Shown: positions 52,365 to 60,440 of the stretch, piece after piece | Numbering within the stretch: position 1 is the first letter of the stretch | Layout of the letters: every line of letters starts with the position of its first letter | Made by a program: the position numbers and the translations under genes | Notes under the pieces: model-generated | Databases searched by the model: none | What the model was told of the DNA's origin: nothing | What the model saw: only the letters and a program-made list of their open reading frames with translations | Assembly (NCBI RefSeq): GCF_012273655.1 | Contig: NZ_JAAWWP010000007.1 | Coordinates: 186,001 to 250,000 of the forward strand | Source: Streptomyces physcomitrii | GTDB taxonomy: Bacteria; Actinomycetota; Actinomycetes; Streptomycetales; Streptomycetaceae | Length of the DNA: 64,000 nucleotides | Reading direction: 5' to 3'

Positions 52365-53507
52365 TCAGGCCGGGGCGCCGGCGGTGCGGTCCGCCTTCTC
52401 CCGCTCGGCCGCCTCCAACTCCCTGACCAGGGGCAGCACCCGCTTGCCGAAGTACTCGACCTCCTCCAGGTAGTGCAGGAAGCCGAGGAGGAAGAGGTCC
52501 ACGCCGAGCCGCCGGTAGGCGACGATGCGCTCGGCGATCTGCTCGGGGGTGCCGATGAGTCCGGTACGGAAGCCGTCGTTGTACTGGACCAGGTCCTCGA
52601 AGGAGGAGTCCTGCCACATCCCCTTGCCGTCCCCGGCCGACTGCCCGGCCTGGCGCACCGCGTCCCGGAAGCCGTGCACCGCCTCGGTGTCCGCCTTGGC
52701 GACGATCTCGCGCAGCGTCTCGCGTGCCTCGGCCTCGGTGTCGCGGGCGATGAGGAAGCCGTTCAGCCCGAACTTCGGTGCCGGGCGGCCGGCTCGGTCG
52801 GCGGCCCGGGCCACGTCCTGGAGCTGCTCGGTGACCCCGGCGAAGTCCTTGCCGTTGCTGAAGTACCAGTCCGAGACCCGTCCGGCCATCGCGCGGGCGG
52901 CGGTGGAGTTGCCGCCCTGGAAGATCTCCGGATGGGGGCGCAGCTCGTCCCGTACCGGCTTCGGCTTCAGCGAGAAGTCGCGGATACGGTAGAAGTCGCC
53001 CGCGAGTTCGGCGTGGTCCTCGGTCCACAGGGAGCGCAGGGCGCGGATGAACTCCTCGGCCCTGCGGTACCGCTCGTCGTGCTCCAGCCAGGGCTCGCCC
53101 AGGGCCGTGAACTCCCCCTTGAACCAGCCGCTGACCACGTTCACCGCGAACCGCCCACCCGACAACTGGTCGGCGGTGGCCCCGAGTTTGGCAAGGACCC
53201 CCGGGTGCCACAGCCCCGGGTGGACGGCCGCGATCACCTTCAGCCGCTCGGTCGCGAGCAGCAGCGCCAGGCTGAAACTCGTCGACTCGTGCTGGAACTC
53301 GGCGCCGTAGCTGGCCATGTAGCGGACCTGGCTGAGCGCGTACTCGAAACCGTTGTTCTCGGCGAGTACGGCCAGCTCGCGGTTGTAGTCGTAGCCCCAG
53401 TCGGTGCGCTGCTCGATCCTGCTGGTCACCAGGCCCCCGCTGACATTGGGCACCCAATAGGCGAACCGCGCGGGGGAGTTGGGGGAGTCGGGAGGGCTGG
53501 GGGACAT
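52365..53507 (-). CDS. sfnG: Dimethylsulfone monooxygenase-like flavoprotein (SfnG type)
   Basis: A 380-residue luciferase-family monooxygenase. The opening FAYWVPNVSGGLVTSRIEQR and NGFEYALSQVRYMASYGAE match SfnG, which oxidises dimethyl sulfone to methanesulfinate using FMNH2. HPGLWHPGVLAKLGATADQL and RFAVNVVSGWFKGEF support this. ATG follows CAGGAG. It is the first structural gene of the leftward sulfur cluster, downstream of a 28-residue leader peptide gene. Together the cluster would let the cell use sulfones and sulfonates when sulfate is scarce. Confidence 0.9.
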   Translation of the reverse strand: MSPSPPDSPNSPARFAYWVPNVSGGLVTSRIEQRTDWGYDYNRELAVLAENNGFEYALSQVRYMASYGAEFQHESTSFSLALLLATERLKVIAAVHPGLWHPGVLAKLGATADQLSGGRFAVNVVSGWFKGEFTALGEPWLEHDERYRRAEEFIRALRSLWTEDHAELAGDFYRIRDFSLKPKPVRDELRPHPEIFQGGNSTAARAMAGRVSDWYFSNGKDFAGVTEQLQDVARAADRAGRPAPKFGLNGFLIARDTEAEARETLREIVAKADTEAVHGFRDAVRQAGQSAGDGKGMWQDSSFEDLVQYNDGFRTGLIGTPEQIAERIVAYRRLGVDLFLLGFLHYLEEVEYFGKRVLPLVRELEAAEREKADRTAGAPA

Positions 53508-53839
53508 GAGGTGCTCCTGGGGAGGAAGGGAAAGGCGATCACGGGACGGGGACAGCCGTCAGCCGGTCTCCTGCTCGGCGGCGGAGACCGGCGCGCGGCG
53601 GCGGGACACCGCGTACCGGGTGCGGAGGCGGGGACGGGCACGGAGGCGCGGGCGCCCCGGGGTGTCGGGCGGCGCGGCAGCACGGAGTGCGGGAGGCGGA
53701 CTCGCGGGTGGCCCGGCGCGGTGGCCGGTGCGGCACTCGGGGTGGTCACGGCCGCGAGGCCGCACACTCAGGGGCGCAACCGGCACGGCTCGGGCACGGG
53801 TGGCGGGGGCCTCAGGCCGGCCCGCCCGGCGGCCGGGCC
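53508..53839 (-). promoter_or_regulatory. 332-bp leader region between the leader peptide and sfnG
   Basis: No other gene is supported. This is the probable 5' untranslated region through which the leader peptide could act. It is very GC-rich with many possible stems; I could not pick a unique terminator/antiterminator pair. Confidence 0.45.
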
Positions 53840-53926
53840 TCAGGCGGCGCGGTCGCGACAGACGGCGCTGGAGACACGGGCGAGGTCGACATGGAGCCGC
53901 CGCGTGAGGTCCGATCGCTTCGTCAT
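53840..53926 (-). CDS. Sulfur-type leader peptide (28 residues)
   Basis: ATG at 53926 opens a 28-residue peptide: MTKRSDLTRRLHVDLARVSS followed by AVCRDRAA. The core R-x-HVDL-x-RVSSA-x-C-R, with a single Cys late in the peptide, matches the short 'putative leader peptides' that I recall before sulfur-assimilation genes in Streptomyces and relatives. By analogy with Cys-containing upstream ORFs in mycobacteria, ribosome pausing at the Cys codon when cysteine is low could raise expression of the sfnG cluster downstream. That mechanism is inference. Confidence 0.7.
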   Translation of the reverse strand: MTKRSDLTRRLHVDLARVSSAVCRDRAA

Positions 53927-53960
53927 GCGCACGATTGAACCAAGCCGCAGGGGGTTTGGT

Positions 53961-53974
53961 CGAATAGGCATTCG
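53961..53974. promoter_or_regulatory. Palindrome in the sulfur-cluster / lysR divergent promoter region
   Basis: CGAATAGGCATTCG has perfect 5-bp arms around 4 bp. It lies between the leader peptide start and the divergent LysR gene, so it is a candidate LysR-type regulator site. Confidence 0.45.
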
Positions 53975-54061
53975 CGACACCCTGCTAGGGTTTCCCTTTC
54001 ACTAGGGCCCCTGGGGGTGCCGGACAGCGGGCCGGAGGACAGTACGGAGGCAGGCCCCCCG

Positions 54062-55006
54062 ATGCGTATCGAGCAGCTCGAATACATCACCGCGGTCACC
54101 CGGCTCGGCTCGCTGCGCAGGGCCGCCGACGCCCTCCACCTCTCGCAGCCGGCGCTCAGCGAGACGGTCCGCAACCTCGAACGCGAACTGGGCGTGGACC
54201 TGCTCGACCGCCGCCGCTCCGGGGCCACCCTGAGCGCGGAGGGCAGCGAACTCCTCCCGCACATCACCACCGTCCTGGAAGCCGTGGACGAACTGCGCCG
54301 GGCCGCCCGCAACCAGCACCTGACCAGCCGGATGGTGCGCCTCGGGACGGTGAACTCGGCGACCGTTCCGCTGCTCGTGCCGACCCTCCAGGACTTCCGC
54401 CGGGCGCATCCGGACACCCAGGTCGAGGTGGTCGGCTCCCAGCAGGCGGACATCCACCGGGCGCTGCTCGAAGGCGGCCTCGACCTCGGCCTGGTCAACT
54501 ACCTCAGCGGTGACGACATCACCCCGGGCCTGGACACCACCGAACTGCTGCGCGGCCGCCCGGTGGTGTGCCTGCGCCCGGACAGCCCGCTGGCCGCCCT
54601 GCCCGCCGTCGGCGTGGCGGACCTGCTCGGCCAGCCGCTCATCGTGATGCGCGCGGGCTATGTGATGCACCGCTATGTGCACCGGCTCCTCGCGGGCCGG
54701 GCGCCGACCTTCTCGTACTCCACCGACGGCGCCGAGATGGGCAAGCTGATGGTCGCCGAGGGCCTCGGTGCCACCGTGCTGCCGGACTTCAGCGTGCTCG
54801 GCGACCCGCTCGAACGGCTGGGCGCGCTCACCTGCCGCCCGCTCGCCGACGACACCACGACCGAGGTCGTCCTGGTCCTCCAGCGCCGCCAGTCGACCAC
54901 GGGCACCGCCCCGCACGCGGCCCGCAGCCTGCACGCCATGTTCCGCGACCGGGCCCGCCGCCACCGCCGGGAGGAACAGGACCGGCGGCAGCCCCCGCCG
55001 AGTTGA
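54062..55006 (+). CDS. LysR-family transcriptional regulator
   Basis: A 314-residue LTTR. The winged HTH is MRIEQLEYITAVTRLGSLRRAADALHLSQPALSETVRNLERELG. The effector domain starts near VRLGTVNSATVPLLVPTLQDF and includes GLDLGLVNYLSGDD. ATG at 54062 gives the standard N-terminus; an in-frame GTG 15 codons earlier adds no family sequence. Divergence from the sulfur cluster suggests it controls that cluster, possibly sensing a sulfur metabolite as CysB/Cbl do. Confidence 0.93.
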   Translation: MRIEQLEYITAVTRLGSLRRAADALHLSQPALSETVRNLERELGVDLLDRRRSGATLSAEGSELLPHITTVLEAVDELRRAARNQHLTSRMVRLGTVNSATVPLLVPTLQDFRRAHPDTQVEVVGSQQADIHRALLEGGLDLGLVNYLSGDDITPGLDTTELLRGRPVVCLRPDSPLAALPAVGVADLLGQPLIVMRAGYVMHRYVHRLLAGRAPTFSYSTDGAEMGKLMVAEGLGATVLPDFSVLGDPLERLGALTCRPLADDTTTEVVLVLQRRQSTTGTAPHAARSLHAMFRDRARRHRREEQDRRQPPPS

Positions 55007-55057
55007 GGGCCGCGCGCCGGGCGCGGCCCTGGAGCCGCCGCCGGCTCCACCCGCCTT

Positions 55058-55087
55058 GCATAGGCTGTGAATATAAAAAGGCTATGC
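55058..55087 (+). promoter_or_regulatory. Palindromic operator before the MarR gene
   Basis: GCATAG (55058-55063) and CTATGC (55082-55087) flank an AT-rich centre (GAATATAAAAA), the lowest-GC spot nearby. It ends 7 bp before the start and probably contains the promoter. Confidence 0.55.
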
Positions 55088-55094
55088 TTCGCGG

Positions 55095-55553
55095 GTGAGC
55101 CGTCAAGACACCGCCCCCGGGGCCTCCGCCGCCGTCGGAGCAGCCCTCTACGGCCTGGCCACCAGGGCCGCGAGGCGCCTGCCCCGGGACCTCAGCCTGA
55201 CCTCCGCCGCGACCCTGGCCACCCTGGACCGGACGGGCCCGCGCCGCATCACCGATCTGGCCGCGGTCGAGGGCGTCACCCAGCCCGCGATGACCGCCCT
55301 GGTCCGGGTGATGGAGCAGTCCGGCCTGGTCGAGCGCCGGGGCGACGCGTCCGACAAGCGGGTCACCCTGGTGTACCTGACCGAGGACGGCGCCTCCTAT
55401 GTCCGGACGCGGCGCCAAGCGGGCGTCCACGCCTTCGAGCGGCTGCTCGGCGAACTCACCGGCGACGAGGTCGAGGCGCTGGTGGCGGCACTCCCCGCGC
55501 TGGAGCGGCTGGCGGAACTCGAAAGCCAGGACCGCGAAGGGCCGCGGCCGTGA
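55095..55553 (+). CDS. MarR-family transcriptional regulator
   Basis: A 152-residue winged-helix regulator. The DNA-binding part RITDLAAVEGVTQPAMTALVRVMEQSGLVERRGDASDKRVTLVYLT carries the MarR wing D-KR signature. The GTG start directly follows a TATGCT hexamer and the palindromic operator, so it is probably leaderless and autoregulated. The DUF1330 gene starts 62 bp downstream and may be its target. Confidence 0.9.
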   Translation: MSRQDTAPGASAAVGAALYGLATRAARRLPRDLSLTSAATLATLDRTGPRRITDLAAVEGVTQPAMTALVRVMEQSGLVERRGDASDKRVTLVYLTEDGASYVRTRRQAGVHAFERLLGELTGDEVEALVAALPALERLAELESQDREGPRP

Positions 55554-55615
55554 GCGAGCGGTCGGTGATGCGCTCATCCCCGTACTGATGCACGCACTTT
55601 CGTACTGGAGGTTCC

Positions 55616-55909
55616 ATGCCCAAGGGCTACTGGGTCAGCGTCTACCGCACCATCTCGGACCCGGAGAAGCTGGCCGCCTACGACAAGCCGGCCGCTGCGG
55701 CCGTCGCCGCCGGAGGCGGTCGGGTCCTCATCCGCGGCGGCCGGGCCGTGGCCTATGACGCCGGGCTCGCCGAACGCACCGTCCTGGTCGAGTTCGACAG
55801 CTTCGAGCAGGCCGTCGCGGTGCGCGAGAGCGCGGCCTACCAGGAGGCGCTGGCCGCCCTCTCCGACGGCGTCGAACGCGACTTCCGCATCGTCGAAGGC
55901 ACCGACTGA
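55616..55909 (+). CDS. DUF1330 family protein
   Basis: A 97-residue ferredoxin-like-fold protein of the DUF1330 family: KGYWVSVYRTISDPEKLAAYDKPA, then GGRVLIRGGRAVAYD, RTVLVEFDSFEQAVAVRES and YQEALAALSDGVERDFRIVEG. Members are small dimeric proteins of unknown activity. ATG follows TGGAGG at ideal spacing. It is probably cotranscribed with the preceding MarR gene. Confidence 0.9.
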   Translation: MPKGYWVSVYRTISDPEKLAAYDKPAAAAVAAGGGRVLIRGGRAVAYDAGLAERTVLVEFDSFEQAVAVRESAAYQEALAALSDGVERDFRIVEGTD

Positions 55910-55976
55910 CCGAGCGCCGGCCGACTGCGGCGAGCCGGTCCCCGAAGCCGGGCGGTCCTGGAGCGACTGGCTCCAT

Positions 55977-56176
55977 GAACTGGCTTACTCGTACGGGGAC
56001 TTGCGACCGGAGCCGCGAACTCTGCTTCCTCCGAGAGGACTTGCGACCGGCTTGGCGAACTCGGCTTGTCCTGAGTGGACTTGCATTCGGGCTCGGGAAC
56101 TCGCCCTTTCCTACGGGAACTTGCGACAGGATCCGCGAACTGGGCGTCCGTTACGAGGACTTGCCCGGGCCTCACG
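55977..56176. repeat. 40-bp tandem repeat, 5 units
   Basis: Units start at 55977, 56017, 56057, 56097 and 56137. Each begins GAACT and contains (G/A)ACTTGC near its base 22. All five are exactly 40 bp with diverged interiors, so spacing is conserved more than sequence. The array lies between the 3' ends of DUF1330 and the convergent hydrolase gene. The period is not a multiple of three, so it is not coding. Confidence 0.88.
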
Positions 56177-56196
56177 CCCGCCGCCCCCCCCCGGCA

Positions 56197-57777
56197 TCAC
56201 TCCCTACCCGGTGCCGCCCCCGGCTCCGGCAGCCCTGTCCCCCGGCAGTCCACATCCCCCGCCGGGACCGTTCCGTCCACGAGGAAGGCGGCCGTGGTGC
56301 CGTCCACGCAGCTGTTGCCGCGGCTGGCGAAGACGCCGTGCGAGTAGTCCTCGTGGAGGGTCACCAGGCGGGAGCCGGGCAGCCGCTTCCGCAGCGCGCG
56401 GGCGCCCTCGATCGGGGTGACCGGATCGTGCGCGGCGGCCACGAGCAGCACCGGTGGCGCCTGGCGGCTGCCGAGCGGCGTGCCCCGGGCGGGCCGGTGG
56501 TGCCAGTAGGCGCAGACCGAGGCCTCCATCCCGGTCAGTACCGGCAGCGGGTCGCGCTCGCGCAGGGCGCGCAGATCGGCGAGGAGGCGCCCGGTGCCGG
56601 GGGCGGGCCCGTCGGCGCACTTCACGGCGCGGTTGGCCGCCTCGTACGTACGTGACTCCGGGCTGTCGAAGGGCTCTTCGGGGCGCAGACCGGCCGTGCT
56701 GCCCGCGCGGAGGTAGGCGCGCAGTCCGTCGGCGAGCGGGGTCCAGCGTTCGGTGCGGCCGAGGGCGCGGTAGACGGCGCGGTCGAACTCGGCTGCTCCG
56801 AAGGCGTTTTCGGGCCGGGCGGCGAGCGCGGCGCGGACCTTCGCGTAGGAGCGGCGTACGGCGGCGGCATCGGTGCCGAGGCCGAAGCGCTCCGCGTGCC
56901 GGGCGGCCCAGTCGAAGAAGTCCGCGCGCTGGCGCAGGAGTTCGCGGCTCTGGCGGAGGTCGAATCCGTACCAGGACCAGGGGCCGACGACGCTGTCGAG
57001 CACCATCTGCCCCACCCGGTGCGGGAAGTGAGCGGCGTAGGCGGCGCCGAGGTAGCTGCCGTAGGAGACGCCGAGGAAGCCGATGCGCCGCTCGCCGAGG
57101 GCGGCCCGCAGGGCGTCCATGTCGCGCGCGGTCTCGGCGGTGGACAGGTGCGGCAGCCGGGCGCCGAGGCCGGTGGCGCAGTCCGCGGCGGTGGCGCGCA
57201 GGCCGCGCAGATAGCCGCGTTCGGCGGCGGGGCCCACCGGGACGGGATCGGCGCCCGGGCTCGCGAAGAGGCCGCCCATGGCTCCGCAGTCGGCGGGTGC
57301 GCTGCGGCCGGTGCCGCGCGGGTCGAAGCCGATGACGTCGTACGCGCGCCGGACGCTCTCGGGGAGTTTGGCCCGCTTCGTCACGGCATAGGGCAGTCCG
57401 GAGCCGCCGGGCCCGCCCGGGTTGACCAAGAGCACGCCGCGCCGCTCGGCGGGGATGCCGGTGGCGCGCACCCGGGAGACCGCCATCTCCAGCGAGGGTC
57501 CGGCGGGCCGGGTGTGGTCCAGGGGGACCCGGAGGCCGGCGCACTCCACGCGGTCCGGGCCCTCGGGGTCGGGGACGGAGTCCGGGCAGGGGCCGAAGTG
57601 CACGGCGGGAGTGGGGAGTTGGGGCTCGGCCCCGGCGGTCGCGCGGACGGTCGGGGGAGTGGTCGGGGGTATGGCCGCCGCCGGGCCCGCGGGCAGCAGG
57701 GCGCCCGTGGTGGCGGCGAGCGCGCAGAGCAGCGCGGTGCGGCGGAGGGCGGGTGAGGCAGGCACGGGGTCTCGCAT
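56197..57777 (-). CDS. Secreted alpha/beta hydrolase, tripeptidyl-aminopeptidase-like (TAP-like)
   Basis: A 526-residue exported serine hydrolase. A Sec signal (RRTALLCALAATTGALLPAG) is followed by the TAP-type core: LLVNPGGPGGSGLPYA (oxyanion region), VIGFDPRGTGRSAPADC, the nucleophile elbow LGVSYGSYLGAAYA, and the C-terminal TAP-like part with the acid in HDPVTPIEGARAL and histidine in EDYSHGVFASRGNSC. It should release tripeptides or cleave similar amides outside the cell. ATG at 57777 lacks a good ribosome binding site. It is divergent from the metal-responsive operon and shares its upstream region. Confidence 0.9.
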   Translation of the reverse strand: MRDPVPASPALRRTALLCALAATTGALLPAGPAAAIPPTTPPTVRATAGAEPQLPTPAVHFGPCPDSVPDPEGPDRVECAGLRVPLDHTRPAGPSLEMAVSRVRATGIPAERRGVLLVNPGGPGGSGLPYAVTKRAKLPESVRRAYDVIGFDPRGTGRSAPADCGAMGGLFASPGADPVPVGPAAERGYLRGLRATAADCATGLGARLPHLSTAETARDMDALRAALGERRIGFLGVSYGSYLGAAYAAHFPHRVGQMVLDSVVGPWSWYGFDLRQSRELLRQRADFFDWAARHAERFGLGTDAAAVRRSYAKVRAALAARPENAFGAAEFDRAVYRALGRTERWTPLADGLRAYLRAGSTAGLRPEEPFDSPESRTYEAANRAVKCADGPAPGTGRLLADLRALRERDPLPVLTGMEASVCAYWHHRPARGTPLGSRQAPPVLLVAAAHDPVTPIEGARALRKRLPGSRLVTLHEDYSHGVFASRGNSCVDGTTAAFLVDGTVPAGDVDCRGTGLPEPGAAPGRE

Positions 57778-57873
57778 TCGCGGGGGTGGGGCGTTCGGTT
57801 CGGGCGGAGGGTTTGTCGGCTCTCGTCGGTATTCGGTCCGGTGTCGGGGGTGGAGTGCGGGGTGAAGTGACAA

Positions 57874-57888
57874 TGAAAATGATTATCG
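57874..57888. promoter_or_regulatory. Zur-box-like palindrome
   Basis: TGAAAATGATTATCG matches the Streptomyces Zur box TGAAAATGATTTTCA (from memory) at 13 of 15 bases with the 7-1-7 layout. It is the most AT-rich spot in the region and overlaps a possible -10 (TATCGT) for the rightward operon. It does not fit the DmdR/IdeR iron box. Fur-type binding remains possible. Confidence 0.6.
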
Positions 57889-58074
57889 TTAGTGTGTGTC
57901 TCGGTCAAGACGGCTTCCGGCTGTCCGTGGGGCTGTCGGCTGTCCGTGGGGCTGTCGGCCGACGGCCGAACCGCCCTGCGGGCCCGGCGCCCCGGCCGCA
58001 CCGGACCGACCGCCCCCTCGCTGAGCCGCGACGGGCGGCGCCCTGGCGTACCGGCGGCGAGAAGCAGCGACAGC

Positions 58075-58125
58075 AAGCACTACGAGCACCACCACAAGCA
58101 CTACGAGCACCACAAGCACGGCAAA
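58075..58125 (+). other. Histidine-rich codon block in the operon leader
   Basis: Read in the same frame as the ATP-grasp gene, this segment encodes KHYEHHHKHYEHHKHGK (8 His in 17 residues), built from a direct repeat AAGCACTACGAGCACCAC. The frame is open back to a GTG at 57892. It could be an upstream peptide, an N-terminal extension, or chance low complexity. Confidence 0.35.
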
Positions 58126-58152
58126 CGACGGGACGAGAGAGGGAGGCGCAGC

Positions 58153-59448
58153 GTGGCTCATCTGCTGATGGTCGAGAGCTGGGTGGGGTCGATGAGCAGG
58201 CTCCTGCCCCGGGCGATCCGCGAGGGCGGGCACGAGTTCACGTTCCTCACCCGGGACCTGCACCACTACCTGCGCGCCGCGCCGGAGGGCACCGCCCACC
58301 CGCTGCTCGGCGCCCGCAACATCCTCACCGCCGACACCAACGACCTCGGCGAGGCGCCCGCCACCGGCCCCGGAATCCCGGACGGCGGCCTCCTCCCGTA
58401 CGTGGAGCGGCTGCACCGGAGCCTGGGCTTCGACGGGGTGCTGACCTCCTGCGACTACTACCTGCCCGCGGTCGCCCGGATCGCGGAGCACCTCGGCCTG
58501 CCAGGGCCCTCCTACGCGGCGGTCTCGGCGGCCTGCCGCAAGGACCGTACGCGGGAGGTGCTGGCCGCGGCCGGTCTGCCGGGGCCGGGGTACGCGCGCT
58601 GCGCCGACCTGGCCGAGGCGACCGCCGCCGCGGCGGAGCTGGGCTATCCGCTGGTGCTGAAGCCGGTGGACCTGTGTGCCGGGATGTTCGTACGCCGGGT
58701 GGACGACGAGCGCCAACTCACCGAAGCCCACCGGGCCTTGGCGGGCTTCCCGGTCAACGCGCGCGGCCAGCGGCGCGAACCGGTCGTCCTGCTGGAGGAG
58801 TTGCTCGACGGACCCGAGGTCAGCGTGGAGACCGTCTCGTACGGTGGCCGTACCCGGGTGGTCGGGGTGACCGACAAGAGCATCGGCGGGGCGCCCGCCT
58901 TCATCGAGACCGGGCACATGTTCCCGGCCGCGCTGGACGCCGAACAGGCCGCCGGGGCACGGGAGACGGCCCTGCGCGCGGTGGCGGCGCTGGGGCTCGA
59001 CGAGGTGGTGGCGCACACCGAGATCAAGCTCACCCGGCGCGGTCCCCGGGTGGTCGAGGTCAATCCGCGCCCGGCCGGGAACCGGATCACCGAGCTCGTC
59101 CGCCATGTCACCGGCATCGATCTCGCCGCCGCCTGTGTGGAGGTCGCCCTCGGCCGGGAGCCCGAACTCACGCCCCGGGACACGGGCTTGCGCAGCGCGG
59201 CCGTGGGCTTCCTGGTCCCGGAGCGTGCAGGGGTCCTCGAAGCCATCGACGGCCGGGACCGGCTGGACGCCGAGCAGGCCGAGCTGATCGAGGTCCAACT
59301 CGCCGAGCCGGGACGGGCGGTGAAGGCGGCGGGCAGCAACAACGAGTACCTCGGGCATCTGATGGCCGGGGACCCGGAGGGGCCGGGCGCCCGCGCCCGT
59401 GTCGAGGACCTGCTCGCCCAGCTCTGTCCCCGGATGGTGTCCCTGTGA
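58153..59448 (+). CDS. ATP-grasp amino-acid/peptide ligase
   Basis: A 431-residue carboxylate-amine ligase of the ATP-grasp superfamily. The N-terminal Rossmann-like part (LLMVESWVGSMSRLLPRAI) is followed by the ATP-grasp core: GYPLVLKPVDLCAGMFVRRV, LLEELLDGPEVSVETVSY and the metal-binding EVNPRPAGNRITEL (E302, N304). This resembles L-amino-acid ligases such as BacD. It would join a carboxylate to an amine with ATP cleavage. GTG at 58153 has GGGAGG 6 nt upstream. It heads a five-gene or longer operon; its TGA overlaps the next gene's GTG. A Zur-like box lies 265 bp upstream. Confidence 0.9.
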   Translation: MAHLLMVESWVGSMSRLLPRAIREGGHEFTFLTRDLHHYLRAAPEGTAHPLLGARNILTADTNDLGEAPATGPGIPDGGLLPYVERLHRSLGFDGVLTSCDYYLPAVARIAEHLGLPGPSYAAVSAACRKDRTREVLAAAGLPGPGYARCADLAEATAAAAELGYPLVLKPVDLCAGMFVRRVDDERQLTEAHRALAGFPVNARGQRREPVVLLEELLDGPEVSVETVSYGGRTRVVGVTDKSIGGAPAFIETGHMFPAALDAEQAAGARETALRAVAALGLDEVVAHTEIKLTRRGPRVVEVNPRPAGNRITELVRHVTGIDLAAACVEVALGREPELTPRDTGLRSAAVGFLVPERAGVLEAIDGRDRLDAEQAELIEVQLAEPGRAVKAAGSNNEYLGHLMAGDPEGPGARARVEDLLAQLCPRMVSL

Positions 59449-60440
59449 CCGCCCGCCACCTCACCAACGCACCAACCAACGCACCAACCAACACACCCAC
59501 CAACGCATCCGCATCCGCGCCCCGCCCCGCGGACCCCGCCCTCCCCCTGGCCTCCTCCTACGAGGACCTGCTCACCCGGGTCCGCGCCGGTGAGCTGGGC
59601 CCCGACCCGCGCGAGGAGCGTGTGGCGGTGGCCTTCGGCACCCGGCAGGCGGTGCGGCACGACGGGCGCGGCGGCGGCTACCGCAACGAGGTGCTGAGCC
59701 TGCGGCTCGGTGCCGCGGTGGGTTCCTGCGCCGTGGAGCCGGGGCAGCTGCCCGCCGAGGCGCTGGACGACTGCGTGGGCGCCGATGTGGCGAGCCTGCT
59801 CGGGCATCCGCTGCCCGCGGTGCGGGTTGCCGCCCTGGACGCCTATCTGCTGCGGCACTTCCCGCACCTGCCGGAGAACGGCGCCTCGCCCTGGTCGCTA
59901 CCGCCGGGCAGTTCGCTGGAGAAGTCCCGGGCGCGGGCCCGCGGTGTCGTCGGCCTGCTCGACCTGCCGCCCGGCGCCCGGGTCCTGGTGGTGGGCGTCG
60001 TCAACTCCCTCCTGGAAGCCCTGCGCGAGCGCGAACTCGCCTACGTACCCTGCGATTTGAAGGGCGGCACCACCGAGTGGGGCGAGCCGGTGCGCACCGG
60101 TGCCGCCGAGGCCCTGGACGAGTGCGCGGCGGTGCTCGCCTCCGGGATGACGCTCGGCAACGGCAGCTTCGAACCGCTGCGGCGGCACGCGAAGCACCAC
60201 GGCAAGCAGCTGGTGATGTTCGCGCAGACCGGCAGCGCGGTGCTGCCGCGGCTGCTCGGCGCCGGGGTGAGCGCGGTCTGCGCGGAGCCCTACCCCTTCT
60301 TCTGGCTGGACGGCGGCCCCGGTCTCGTGCACCGCTACCGGGCCGCGCCCGGCCGCTCCGGGGCCACCGCCGCGTCCCGCCGCTCCGGGGCCGCCGCGGA
60401 CCGGTCCGCCCGTACCGCCGGGAACGGGGCCGCCCGATGA
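59445..60440 (+). CDS. DUF4213/DUF364 protein (putative heavy-metal chelation, Rossmann-like)
   Basis: A 331-residue protein. After a TNAPTNAPTNTPTNA repeat, residues ~40-140 match DUF4213 (VAVAFGTRQAVRHDGRGGGYRNEVLSLRLG) and ~165-320 match DUF364 (GVVGLLDLPPGARVLVVGVVNSLLEALRE, CAAVLASGMTLGNGSFEPL, EPYPFFWLDGG). Pfam describes these as putative heavy-metal chelation domains; the reaction is unknown. It is translationally coupled on both sides (GTGA with the ligase, ATGA with the PLP enzyme). In this operon it may act on a metal complex or a metallophore precursor. Confidence 0.85.
   Translation: MTARHLTNAPTNAPTNTPTNASASAPRPADPALPLASSYEDLLTRVRAGELGPDPREERVAVAFGTRQAVRHDGRGGGYRNEVLSLRLGAAVGSCAVEPGQLPAEALDDCVGADVASLLGHPLPAVRVAALDAYLLRHFPHLPENGASPWSLPPGSSLEKSRARARGVVGLLDLPPGARVLVVGVVNSLLEALRERELAYVPCDLKGGTTEWGEPVRTGAAEALDECAAVLASGMTLGNGSFEPLRRHAKHHGKQLVMFAQTGSAVLPRLLGAGVSAVCAEPYPFFWLDGGPGLVHRYRAAPGRSGATAASRRSGAAADRSARTAGNGAAR

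Noticed and set aside
53479-53907. 142-codon plus-strand frame in the sulfur leader region
   Set aside because: It is antisense to the leader peptide gene and overlaps the sfnG start; Arg/Gly low complexity only.
55977-56176. CRISPR array interpretation of the 40-bp repeats
   Set aside because: There are no conserved-repeat/unique-spacer alternation and no cas genes; similarity is spread along each unit.
57865-57895. DmdR/IdeR-type iron box
   Set aside because: The sequence lacks the TTAGGTTAGGCTAACCTAA-like pattern; it fits Zur or Fur sites better.
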